DNA of 39,359 nt from Pseudomonadota bacterium. Lineage in GTDB: Bacteria; Pseudomonadota; Alphaproteobacteria; Rhizobiales; Xanthobacteraceae. The DNA lies in assembly GCA_023449855.1 (NCBI GenBank), contig JAEXHR010000339.1, positions 1-39,359 of the forward strand, in the 5' to 3' direction. Under the pieces are notes generated by a model that saw only the letters and a list, made by a program, of their open reading frames with translations, was not told the DNA's origin and did not search any database. This document shows positions 15,650-24,000 of the stretch, piece by piece. Position 1 is the stretch's first letter. Each line of letters starts with the position of its first letter. Made by a program: the position numbers and the translations under genes.

Positions 15650-15916
15650 TCACGGTGCCGAGCGTGCCAGGTCTCGATAGCCGTGCTCGGTCATCCACTG
15701 GGCGCGGGCGAGATGCGTGTCATGGATCTGGCGGCACCGGTGCGGTTCACGTGCCGGATCGAGGCCAAAGAGGATCTGGACGGCTTCGCGCCAATCAGCT
15801 CCGTCGCGCGAGGAATCGAGCAGGCGCAGATAGAGAACCATATGCTCGCGGTCATAGGCCGTGAGGGTCTGGCTGATCGGGGGCGCGTCGAGAAACGGCG
15901 GCATCGCGGATTCCAT
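15650..15916 (-). CDS. Stand-alone DUF2285 protein (QseM-like)
   Basis: This 88-aa protein consists almost only of a DUF2285-type domain: LTAYDREHMVLYLRLLD, then DWREAVQILFGLDP and HLARAQWMTEHGYRDLAR. These align with the C-terminal domain of the 14764-15330 frame. In ICEMlSymR7A the similar-sized QseM is an antiactivator that binds FseA. The position next to an FseA-like locus and an XRE gene suggests the same job, but this is inference. The start MESAMPPFLDAPP was preferred over an ATG 17 codons upstream. Confidence 0.65.
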   Translation of the reverse strand: MESAMPPFLDAPPISQTLTAYDREHMVLYLRLLDSSRDGADWREAVQILFGLDPAREPHRCRQIHDTHLARAQWMTEHGYRDLARSAP

Positions 15917-16017
15917 CAGGCGACTATATTCGCGCGGAAAGCATTCGTTAACACTCGTGCCCGGCATTACTGTGACAACGTGCGATGGATGGTGTGTGCC
16001 ACGCGATCACGGCGCTG

Positions 16018-16272
16018 CTAACGCCTCGTCGGCCGGTCGTCCCGCTCATGGAGCAGCAGCACTCCTTCGCCCTTGTCGGTGGAAAGCAGGACGATACCGG
16101 CTGTTTCAAGCGCCCTTCGCACCTGATCGCGCGTCGACTCGTACACCTCTAATCCACTTTCGGACTCAAGGCGCTTGAGCGCGGTTAGCGATGTCCGGGC
16201 CTTGTCAGCGAGCGTCTCCTGTGTCCACCCCAGCAACGCGCGTGCGGCCCGCGATTGTCGGGCGGTGATCAT
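16018..16272 (-). CDS. XRE-family regulator
   Basis: This 84-aa HTH_3 protein (QSRAARALLGWTQETLADKA, TSLTALKRLES) has a short C-terminal beta-rich part. GGAGGT lies 8 bases before the ATG. A perfect palindrome 43 bp upstream is a probable autoregulatory operator. Its place next to the QseM-like and FseA-like genes makes it a candidate for the QseC-type switch regulator of excision. Confidence 0.82.
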   Translation of the reverse strand: MITARQSRAARALLGWTQETLADKARTSLTALKRLESESGLEVYESTRDQVRRALETAGIVLLSTDKGEGVLLLHERDDRPTRR

Positions 16273-16314
16273 GCATGATCACCTCCCACCGACGGACACA
16301 CGCTTGCCAGAACT

Positions 16315-16331
16315 ACGACTATAATAGTCGT
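16315..16331. promoter_or_regulatory. Palindromic operator/promoter of the XRE gene
   Basis: ACGACTAT-A-ATAGTCGT is a perfect 8-bp-arm palindrome. Its centre reads TATAAT on the plus strand and TATTAT on the minus strand, so a bound XRE dimer would cover a -10 element. It lies between the XRE gene and the DUF736 terminator. Confidence 0.65.
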
Positions 16332-16417
16332 TCTTTGCGCCCATTGCGAGGGTAATCGGCGTCTCAGGGCTGGCGGTGCCCTCGCCGGGCGGCCGAAGTG
16401 ATTCGCGCTAGCAGTGG

Positions 16418-16445
16418 AAAGGCCCCGGCCTGTTGGGCGGGGGCC
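16418..16445 (-). terminator. Terminator after DUF736 copy 2
   Basis: In the coding direction a GGCCCCCGCC / GGCCGGGGCC stem (one C-C mismatch) with a 5-base CAACA loop is followed by TTT. It starts 12 bases after the DUF736 stop. The T-run is short. Confidence 0.6.
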
Positions 16446-16456
16446 TTGCTCGGGGC

Positions 16457-16780
16457 TCAGTCGCCGCGGCGGGTCGGGCGGGACCAGATCAGCGAGTGGG
16501 TGTCGCCGTCCTCGTCGTCGAAGAGGTTGGCGTAGATGGGGGCGTTGAAGCTCGGATCGTCGAGCTTGAGGCCCAGATAGTCGCGGCCCTCGTTGGAGCG
16601 CTTGGACCAGGCGGCGCCGATTTCCGCGCGGCCGACCAGAACCCGGTGGCTGGGGGCGTTCTCGCCGGTGGCGCGGGTGTCGGGGACGATGCGCACGCCC
16701 TTGGCTTGGACGCTGAGGGTTACGATTTCGCCGGTGAACTCGTTCGAGCCGGTCTTCTTGAAGGTGCCGATGGTCGCCAT
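16457..16780 (-). CDS. DUF736 protein, copy 2
   Basis: This 107-aa DUF736 protein begins MATIGTFKKTGSNEFTGEI and ends ANLFDDEDGDTHSLIWSRP. It is a diverged paralogue of the gene at 10803-11150, matching in the AEIGAAW, LDDPSF and ANLF segments. Function is unknown. It seems to form its own transcription unit, with a terminator after it and about 580 bases without a supported gene before it. Confidence 0.88.
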   Translation of the reverse strand: MATIGTFKKTGSNEFTGEIVTLSVQAKGVRIVPDTRATGENAPSHRVLVGRAEIGAAWSKRSNEGRDYLGLKLDDPSFNAPIYANLFDDEDGDTHSLIWSRPTRRGD

Positions 16781-17361
16781 TGTAAGTCTCCGTTTCGTTT
16801 TCGGGACCGCTCCATTGCGGCCTCGATGGCGATCGACAGGCCGGAGGCGACCGACGCCGCATCGCTTGCGACCGGAGCAACGCGGAGGATGGCAGGAACG
16901 ACTTTGTTGTTTCGCGAGGAATGACGGCCTTGGCCGGCAGGGGAAGAAAGTCGGGACGCGCCGTTGCGGCATAGGCGGTCGAGGCGCAGCCGTCCTTCGG
17001 TCAGATCAGGCCATTGGAGAGGCCGTTCGGAGCGGTCTGGAGACAATCAGGAACGGAAGATCATGGCGACCCGGTCGCAACCAGCAGACGGCGCAAGCTG
17101 AAGATCATCTGCGACCCGTCCTCCCCTTGTACAGGCGAGGGTCGAGCTTTCGTTTCGAAGTCGGCCAGTGGAGATGACGCCCTCGACTTCGTGTTGCACC
17201 GTTCCCGCGCACAGAGGCGCCGAGCAGAAATCCGGGCGCTGTTGAGGCGGCCGCACGATGGGCTTCAGTCAGGTTCCGGTGACGCGGCTCCCTCTCCAAC
17301 TGCACAACGCTGAGGGCTGAAACCCCCGACTGGTCGTCCCGGCGACGGTTCCGTCGTGGTG
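16781..17361. other. Non-coding stretch, no supported gene
   Basis: About 580 bases without a frame that resembles a known protein or has a good ribosome binding site. One minus-strand frame covering 16720-17046 is open but mostly Ser/Arg-rich and overlaps the DUF736 start, as is usual for spurious frames in GC-rich DNA. An imperfect inverted repeat around 17107-17144 (CGACCC / GGGTCG arms) was seen. The promoter of DUF736 copy 2 is presumably here, but no clear -35/-10 pair stands out. Confidence 0.5.
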
Positions 17362-17802
17362 TCAGGCTGGTGCAATGCCCTGGCTGGACGGGCCGGTGCT
17401 TGCCATCCCAGCGACGCGCGCGAACGCGGTGACGCCGACCGCGACCGCACCGATGACGGAGAACACGAGCTGCCAGGTCTCCGACGGCATGGTGTGTTTC
17501 ACGATGCCATGCGTGGCGTGGAAGCCGGCGATCGCCGCGGGTGCGACAAATGCCAGCGCGATCAGCAGGCGTGCCCAGAGCGGGCGGACAATTCCAAGCA
17601 AGAGCTGCCCCACGCCCAACGTCAGGCCGGCGCCGAGCATGCCGATAAGGATGGCGCCGAGCCAGCCCGCGCCAGTGTCATAGGCCCAGGTGCCGGCGGT
17701 CACGCCCGCGAAGAATGGCAGTGCGAACACCGCGAGCGTGAACAGCAACCAGCACAAGATGCCGATGGCTGCGAAGGATAGGACAATGCCGAGGATAATC
17801 AT
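17362..17802 (-). CDS. Small multi-pass membrane protein, unknown function
   Basis: This 146-aa, very hydrophobic protein has about four or five membrane segments: residues 2-20, 22-38, 46-66, 78-95 and 110-130. It begins MIILGIVLSFAAIGILCWLL. No family recognised. GGAG precedes the ATG at 17802; an upstream extension is unsupported. Similar small membrane proteins occur in this part of sphingomonad elements. Confidence 0.65.
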   Translation of the reverse strand: MIILGIVLSFAAIGILCWLLFTLAVFALPFFAGVTAGTWAYDTGAGWLGAILIGMLGAGLTLGVGQLLLGIVRPLWARLLIALAFVAPAAIAGFHATHGIVKHTMPSETWQLVFSVIGAVAVGVTAFARVAGMASTGPSSQGIAPA

Positions 17803-17934
17803 GGTGGTGTCTCCGAAAGAGCAAATTCTGACGGTCGCGCCTTCCACCACCACCACGGCGCATAGCAAAAGCTGTGCTCCGTCGGGAGCGGAAACCGCAG
17901 GGGTCTCCGCGTCGCCTGGAAGGGTGGCGCGCCG

Positions 17935-18102
17935 TCATGGCGCGAAGGGATCGACCTCGTGGACGATCTCCGAGACGTCGCCGTCGTATTCGTTTGCGGG
18001 TGTCACCGAGAGAGTGCCGTCGCCCGCGCGGAAGATGACGATGACGGCCATCAGCGTGGTGGCGAGGCTGAAGGCGAAGGCGTGTGCGTCGGGGAAGGAC
18101 AT
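17935..18102 (-). CDS. Small single-pass membrane protein, unknown function
   Basis: This 55-aa protein has an N-terminal hydrophobic segment (HAFAFSLATTLMAVIVIF, about 7-24) followed by an acidic tail (EYDGDVSEIVHEVDPFAP). The start MSFPDAH at 18102 has CGGAG-like sequence upstream, and the frame runs into the gene at 17362-17802 with a 132-base gap. Function unknown; similarity to small element-encoded membrane proteins is only by size and layout. Confidence 0.5.
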   Translation of the reverse strand: MSFPDAHAFAFSLATTLMAVIVIFRAGDGTLSVTPANEYDGDVSEIVHEVDPFAP

Positions 18103-18280
18103 CGATCCGGCTCCTGTTTCGAGCGGAGGACCATCCCCCCGCTGACAGGCGCCCGATGTGTTCGGCCGATGGCCGCAATCACCGCGCAGGCAACGCCGGC
18201 GCGGCGGCACGCTATGCGTAGTCCGACCCTTTACGGGTTGATGGCGTCAGGCCATCGGCTGGACCAAGGACCAGCGCCAT

Positions 18281-18763
18281 TCAGCGGGGAGTGGTCTTCT
18301 CCGGGCTGGGAGCCGAGTCGATGTGGCCGTGACGTTGGTGAAGCCGTACTGTCTGCGCGAGCTGCCGTGCGACCTCACCTGCGTCATCCGCAAAGCCTGG
18401 TGGCCATTTCCTCGACGGCTCGCGCTGAAACCCGCCACGCTGAAAATGCGGATGGAGGTGGCTGATAATCCACTCGATGCGTGAAGGAGGCACCAAGCCG
18501 GCTTGAGCCGAATAATGGAGTGCCTTGGCGAGATCGTGCCCGATGTTCGCGCGGTTCCAAACATCATCGGTCGCGACGTTAAGCAGATAGGATTTGAGGA
18601 GGAGTTCGATGGCAATTGCAATCGCATGAAGGGCTTGATTGTCGAATCCTTGATCCGCCGCCCATTCGGCGGCTGCAGCCTTCACGGTGGCATTCTCCAG
18701 GAAAACCGCAGCGAGAACGGCGTCCGAACGTGCCGGTTTCGGGAGTGGCTTCAGTCGCTGCAT
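18281..18763 (-). CDS. HEPN-like helical protein
   Basis: This 160-aa protein is mostly helical. The central part reads ALHAIAIAIELLLKSYLLN then VWNRANIGHDLAKALHYSAQ. This layout, a helix with ELLLKSYL followed by GHDL, is seen in HEPN-domain proteins. The segment R71-ANIG-H76 fits the R-X4-6-H motif of HEPN ribonucleases. No partner nucleotidyltransferase lies beside it. The start is uncertain: ATG at 18763 was chosen because the upstream frame collides with the DUF2493 gene. Composition is somewhat less GC-rich than its neighbours, so it may be an insertion. Confidence 0.45.
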   Translation of the reverse strand: MQRLKPLPKPARSDAVLAAVFLENATVKAAAAEWAADQGFDNQALHAIAIAIELLLKSYLLNVATDDVWNRANIGHDLAKALHYSAQAGLVPPSRIEWIISHLHPHFQRGGFQREPSRKWPPGFADDAGEVARQLAQTVRLHQRHGHIDSAPSPEKTTPR

Positions 18764-18818
18764 TCGTTGCGTTATGCCATAGGCTTGGCCGTTTAGCAGG
18801 TGCCCGATGCGGCGGCGC

Positions 18819-19742
18819 TTACGCGCCGCCGAATTTCCACACCGGGATGCCGAGCTTCTTGGCTTTGTCGGCGAGGTTGTCATTGATGCCGGTGCCGGGG
18901 AAGTGCAGCACGCCCTTCGGCAGGATTTGCAGCATCTCGTCATTGCGTTTGAAGGGTGCTGCCCGGCCGTGCTTCGTCCAGTCGGGTGCAAAGCCGATCT
19001 GTGGGACATTGCGATTCCTGGCCCAGAGAGAAGCGATCTTCTCGGCACCCTTCGGCGACTTGCCGTGGATCAGCACCATGTCGGGGTGCTTTTCGTGGAC
19101 CTGGTCGAGCTTGGCCCAGATCAGACGATGATTGTCGAAATCGAGCCCGCCGGTGACGGCGATCTTGGGGCCAGGCGGCAGGAGCACTTCCTGCTCGGCA
19201 CGCTTCTTCGCCATGATGAAGTCGCGGCTGTCGATCATCGCCGAGGTGAGGTTGCGATGATTGACCTTCGATCCGGACCGCGGGAGCCATGCTTTGCCGA
19301 CCTGGCGTTCGTAGTGCTCGGCGGCCTGGTCGCGCATCAGTTCGAAGGCGGTCTGACGTTCGACCAGCGTCTTGCCCTCGGCGATCAGGCGCTCGAGGTC
19401 GACTGACTTCACTTCGCTGCCGTCCTGTTCGCGCTGGGAGCGCTTTTGGGCCTGCTCGTTGTCGTCGAGCTCGCGGTTGATCCGTTCGGTGGCGCGATGA
19501 AAGACGTTCACGGTCGACCAGAGGAGATCGTCGAGGTCGGGTTCGAGGCGCGTATCCTCCAGGGTCACGATCAGGGCGTCGAAGATGTCGGCGATCGCGC
19601 CCGCGACCTCGTTGCCGTCCGGCAGAAGCCGCTGATCGGGTTCGTCGGCGAAAGGCCGGTAGCCGTGGAGCTGCAATTCGTTGAGGACGTGGTCGGTCGG
19701 TGAGGATTCGTGGTGCGGTTCGTAGTCGTCGTGATCGCGCAT
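18819..19742 (-). CDS. DUF2493 (SLOG superfamily) protein
   Basis: This 307-aa protein has an N-terminal helical region of about 170 residues, then a C-terminal DUF2493 domain from about IAVTGGLDFDNHRLIWAKLD. Conserved elements are TGGLDF, DMVLIHGKSPKGAEKIASLW and FAPDWTKHGRAAPFKRN, with a final FPGTGINDNLADKAKKLGI. The fold is a Rossmann-like nucleotide-binding SLOG/YspA type. Function in these elements is not known. The start at 19742 has GGAG 8 bases before it; a second ATG 14 codons upstream lacks one. Confidence 0.87.
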   Translation of the reverse strand: MRDHDDYEPHHESSPTDHVLNELQLHGYRPFADEPDQRLLPDGNEVAGAIADIFDALIVTLEDTRLEPDLDDLLWSTVNVFHRATERINRELDDNEQAQKRSQREQDGSEVKSVDLERLIAEGKTLVERQTAFELMRDQAAEHYERQVGKAWLPRSGSKVNHRNLTSAMIDSRDFIMAKKRAEQEVLLPPGPKIAVTGGLDFDNHRLIWAKLDQVHEKHPDMVLIHGKSPKGAEKIASLWARNRNVPQIGFAPDWTKHGRAAPFKRNDEMLQILPKGVLHFPGTGINDNLADKAKKLGIPVWKFGGA

Positions 19743-19865
19743 CGGATGCTCCGTCGGTTGGACCGCGACCGTCGCGGCCTTCATGGCGACGAAGCCCACC
19801 GGCGGGACGGCGCTGCACCCGGAGCGCAAGCGAGGGGCCGGAGCGTCAGCGGAGGATGGTGGAGG

Positions 19866-19925
19866 CCGGCTATTTTGCCTCGCGATGGAAAGCGGCCCCT
19901 TGGGGCCGCGCCGGAAAATAGTCGG
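19866..19925 (-). promoter_or_regulatory. Nested inverted repeats in the DUF2493 leader
   Basis: Outer arms CCGGCTATTTT (19866-19876) and AAAATAGTCGG (19915-19925) pair over 11 positions with one mismatch that could be a wobble pair. Inside lies a perfect GCGGCCCC-TT-GGGGCCGC hairpin (19892-19909). The element sits in the 309-base gap between the Toprim stop and the DUF2493 start, 124 bases before the latter. A structured leader RNA or a protein-binding site are both possible. The rest of the gap shows no gene. Confidence 0.5.
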
Positions 19926-20051
19926 CCGCAGCCATTGCCGCGCCGGCCAGCCTGTGGGCCGATCGCCCTCTCGAAGGCCGAGGCGCGGTCCTCTCCGATC
20001 CCCTGCATCTGAGCGAGTACGGCGGCGGGGCCGTTGCCGCTTCCTTACCGA

Positions 20052-21089
20052 CTATGCCGCCAGCGCCATGAAGCGCGCGACGTCCTGCGGCCCGAGCTGC
20101 ACCCGTATCTGGCCGCGGAGGGTCGCGAATCCGAGGGTGCGCAGATCCTCGTTGAAGTCGCCGAGTTGCGGCGAGATGACGATCGCCTCGATCCCGACCG
20201 CGTTCGCCCGTTCGATCAGGCTATCACGCGCACTATCGCCCGCCGGATCATCATCGCGCAGGATGTAGAGCCGCCGCAGCGTGTCAGGGAACAGGATGGC
20301 GGCGAGATGTGCTGCGGAGAGCGCCGCCAGCATCGGCATGTTGGGCACGACCTGTCGGACCGAAAGGACCGTCTCGATGCCTTCGCCGGCCGCCATGACC
20401 TCGCCACCGACGCCAAAGCGGACCGCGTTGCCGAGGAGATCGCCCATCGCCCGACGCGGGGTGTCGAGCGGCGCTTTGTCCAAGCGCTGGGGGTCGAGCC
20501 AGGTGCGATGCGCCCCGGTGATCCTGCCGGCAAGGTCGGTGACCGCCGCGATCATGGCGGGCCATGTCTTGGTCGGCGCGTGCTCGTCAGGACGATAATA
20601 GCAGCGCGGGTGGAAATACAGATTTCCGGTTCTCCGGAGATCCGTAATGCCGCGTTGCCGCAGATACGCCGCTACGATCGTGCCTGGAATCGGCTGCGAC
20701 ATGCGGATGAGACGCCGAGCGGCTTCGGGCGATCCATGCGGTGCAGGCGCCAGGGGCTGGAACGCGGACTGCTCCGGTTCCGGCGGCGGCATGCTGAGGA
20801 AGACCCGGGCCTCGTCAGCGACATCCTTGAAGTCGATGAGGCCGCAGCTCTCGCGAATCACGTCGAGGAGGTCTCCATGCTCGCCGGTAGCGGCGTCAGT
20901 CCATTTCCCGGCGGGGCCTTTGGGCGAGTCCTTGAGCCGGACGTACATCGAGCGGCCCTTGGTGTTGCGGGCGTCGCCCACCTGCCAGTAGTTGCCCTGA
21001 CGGTGGCCATTGCTGAGATAGCGGCGGCACACCGCCTCGGCCTGTCGGCCGAGACGTTGTGCGAGATCGGATGCGTCGAGACGGGCCAT
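20052..21089 (-). CDS. Toprim-domain protein (primase-like, DUF7146 type)
   Basis: This 345-aa protein has an N-terminal part with a Cys/His-poor primase-like region (NYWQVGDARNTKGRSMYVRL, then GEHGDLLDVIRE) and a C-terminal Toprim domain. The acidic site is AAGEGIETVLS (Glu236) and LRDDDPAGD (Asp279-281). Such proteins are thought to act in element or plasmid DNA metabolism as primase-like enzymes. The start overlaps the stop of the large helicase/methyltransferase gene by one base (TGATG), so the pair is translationally coupled. Confidence 0.85.
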   Translation of the reverse strand: MARLDASDLAQRLGRQAEAVCRRYLSNGHRQGNYWQVGDARNTKGRSMYVRLKDSPKGPAGKWTDAATGEHGDLLDVIRESCGLIDFKDVADEARVFLSMPPPEPEQSAFQPLAPAPHGSPEAARRLIRMSQPIPGTIVAAYLRQRGITDLRRTGNLYFHPRCYYRPDEHAPTKTWPAMIAAVTDLAGRITGAHRTWLDPQRLDKAPLDTPRRAMGDLLGNAVRFGVGGEVMAAGEGIETVLSVRQVVPNMPMLAALSAAHLAAILFPDTLRRLYILRDDDPAGDSARDSLIERANAVGIEAIVISPQLGDFNEDLRTLGFATLRGQIRVQLGPQDVARFMALAA

Positions 21090-24000
21090 CACGCTGCCTC
21101 CCGCTCGCCGACGCGCTGGATCGGGTAGGTGTCGATCAGCTTGCCGATGATGGTCGCGCCGTCCGCGCCGACGGGCACGAAGAAGCGGAGCTTCCACGAG
21201 ATGATCTCGCTGAAGAGGCCAAAGGCGCGCAGGCGCTCGCGCATCGCGTCGGTGAAGCCGGAGAGTTCGATGCGATCGGCGCCCATGACGCGCACGCGGC
21301 GGAGTTGGAGGCATTCGGCGAGATCGAGGATTGTCTTGCCCTCGATGAGCGCGGCATAGGCATGGTCGGCGGACAGGTTCGTCGTTCCGACTGTCGTGGC
21401 GTTGGCGACCCATGCGGGCGACACGCGGCGGCCGATGATCCGTTCCCCGTCATCGGTCTGGAGCCGATAGACACGGCTCGACTCGTTGGGCAGCCGCTTC
21501 CAGATCGGCAGCAGCAGGCCAGCGACGATGTGGATCGTGGAATCGGAATAGGCTGGCACCTCCGCGATCTCGGCGTTCCAGGCGGCGGTGAACTCGGCGC
21601 GACTGGCGGCGATCCAATGGCTTTCGTCCATCATGCGGATGGAGGCGTGATGCTGCTCCATCGGCCGGATCAGCCGCACGCGGCGTTCGATCTCCCCGTC
21701 GTCGAGCATCAGCGAAGGCGCTGGAAGCTGAACGGCGGCGCGGTGGGAGCGCTCGTTGACCAGCAACTTGGCGGCCGGATCGTCGAGCCAAGCCATCGCC
21801 TCCTCGGCGGTCATCGGCCGGTTGCGCTCGCGCTGTTGGATGGTCAGCAGGCTGGTTTCCGCGCCGGTGCCGGGATGGGTGTAGATGGTCTGGCGATCGG
21901 TGACGACGAAGCTCTCCGCGCGCAGCGTCTCCAGTCCGATGTCGTAGATGCCGGCGGCGATCGCGCCCTCGACCTTGGCGGTCAGGAGCTGTTCGAAGGC
22001 GGCGAACAGGACGTCCTGCAGGTCGATGGTGAGCGCCAGGAGGCGATTAAGAAAGGTCGTGATCGGCGGCAGCTCGTCCTTGATGCCGTTGTCGTCCATC
22101 AGCTTCAGGCCGGTCGTGTCCTCAAACCGCTGGAGTGAGCATCCCTCCACCTTGCCGCGCACGATCAGGATATAGAGCTGGCGCAAGGCATCGCGCGCAT
22201 AGTGGCTCTCGAGATTGTCCTCGGGCCGGAACAGGCCCTGGCCGCCGGTCTGGCGCTGGCCGCGCGTGATCGCGCCGAGCGTGTCGAGCCGGCGCGCGAT
22301 GGTCGATAGGAAGCGCTTCTCCGCCTTCACATTGGTCGCGATCGGACGGAAGAGCGGCGGCTGCGCCTGGTTGGTGCGGTGGGTGCGGCCGAGGCCCTGG
22401 ATCGCGGCGTCGGCTTTCCAGCCCGGCTCAAGCAGATAGTGGACGCGAAGCCGCGTGTTCCGCGCCGACAGCTCCGCATGGTAGCTGCGGCCCGTACCGC
22501 CGGCATCGCTGAACACGAGCACGCGCTTCATGTCGTCCATGAAGGCCTGGGTCTCGGCGAGATTGGCGGACGCCGCGCGGGTCTCGACCACAAGGCGCTG
22601 TCCCTTGCGCACGATACGACGCGAGCGGCCGGTGACCTCGGCCACCATGTCCGCGCCGAAGTGCTGGACGATCTGGTCGAGCGCGCCAGGGACCGGCGGA
22701 AGGCTCGCCAGCTTCTCGATCAGCTCTGTGCGGCGGGCGACCGCCTCGCGGCTCTCGACCGGCTGGCCGTCGCGAAAGACCGGACGCGAGGACATATTGC
22801 CCTCGCCGTCGGTGAAGAGCTCGTAGAGCTGCACCGGGAAGGAATGGGCGAGATAATCGAGGACATATTCGCGGGGCGTGATGTCGACGCGAATGTCATT
22901 CCACTCCTCGGTCGGAATTTCGGCCAAGCGCCGTTCCATCAGTGCCTCGCCGGTCGAGACGATCTGGATGACCGCGGAATGCCCAGCCTCCAGGTCCGCC
23001 GCGATCGAGCGGATCAACGTCGGCGTCTTCATCGAGGTCAGCAGATGACCGAAGAAACGCTGCTTGGCGCTTTCGAAGGCGGAGCGCGCGGCGGATTTGG
23101 CCTGGCGGTTCAATGTCCCGGTCGAGCCGGTGATGTTGGCCGCCTCCATGGCCGCATCGAGATGGTTGTGGATGATGGCGAAGGCGCCGGCATAAGCATC
23201 GTAGATGCGCCGCTGCTCGGCGGTCAGCTCGTGCTCGACCAGCTCATATTCGACGCCGTCGAACGACAGCGATCGGGCGGTGTAGAGGCCGAGCGCGCGA
23301 AGGTCGCGGGCAAGCACCTCCATCGCCGCGACGCCGCCGGCCTCGATCGCCTCGACAAACTCGGCGCGGGTCGAGAAGGGAAAATCGTCGCCACCCCACA
23401 GGCCCAGGCGCTGCGCGTAGGCAAGGTTCTGGACCGTGGTGGCGCCGGTCGCCGAGACATAGACGACGCGAGCATCGGGCAAGGCGTGTTGCAGGCGAAG
23501 CCCTGCGCGCCCTTGCTGCGAGGGCGTGACATCGCCGCGTTCTCCCTTGCCGCCGCCAGCGTTCTGCATCGCGTGCGCCTCGTCGAAAATGATCACTCCG
23601 TCGAAATCGGAGCCCAACCATTCGACGATCTGCTTGACCCGCGAAACCTTCTCGCCGCGGTCGTCGGAGCGCAGCGTGGCATAGGTTGTAAATAGGACGC
23701 CCTCCGGCAGCGTGATCGGCTTGCCCTGCGGGAAGCGCGAGAGCGGCGTGACCAGCAGGCGCTCCATGCCGAGTGCGGACCAGTCGCGCTGCGCATCCTC
23801 AATCAGCTTGTCGGATTTGGAGATCCAGACCGCCTTGCGCCGGCCCTGCATCCAGTTGTCGAGCACGATGCTGGCCGACTCGCGCCCCTTTCCGACGCCG
23901 GTGCCGTCGCCGATGAAGAAGCCGCGGCGGAAGCGGACGACGCCGTTTGCATCATCGGCGGCGGCCGCCACGACATCGAAAGTGTCGTCGATGGTCCAGG

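Noticed and set aside
16720..17046. Minus-strand frame of 108 codons upstream of DUF736
   Set aside because: No ribosome site, Ser/Arg-rich composition and overlap with the DUF736 start make a real gene unlikely.
22379..23695. Long plus-strand frame (438 codons) opposite the helicase/methyltransferase
   Set aside because: Composition is Gly/Arg/Asp-rich with no domain, and the opposite strand encodes intact helicase motifs.
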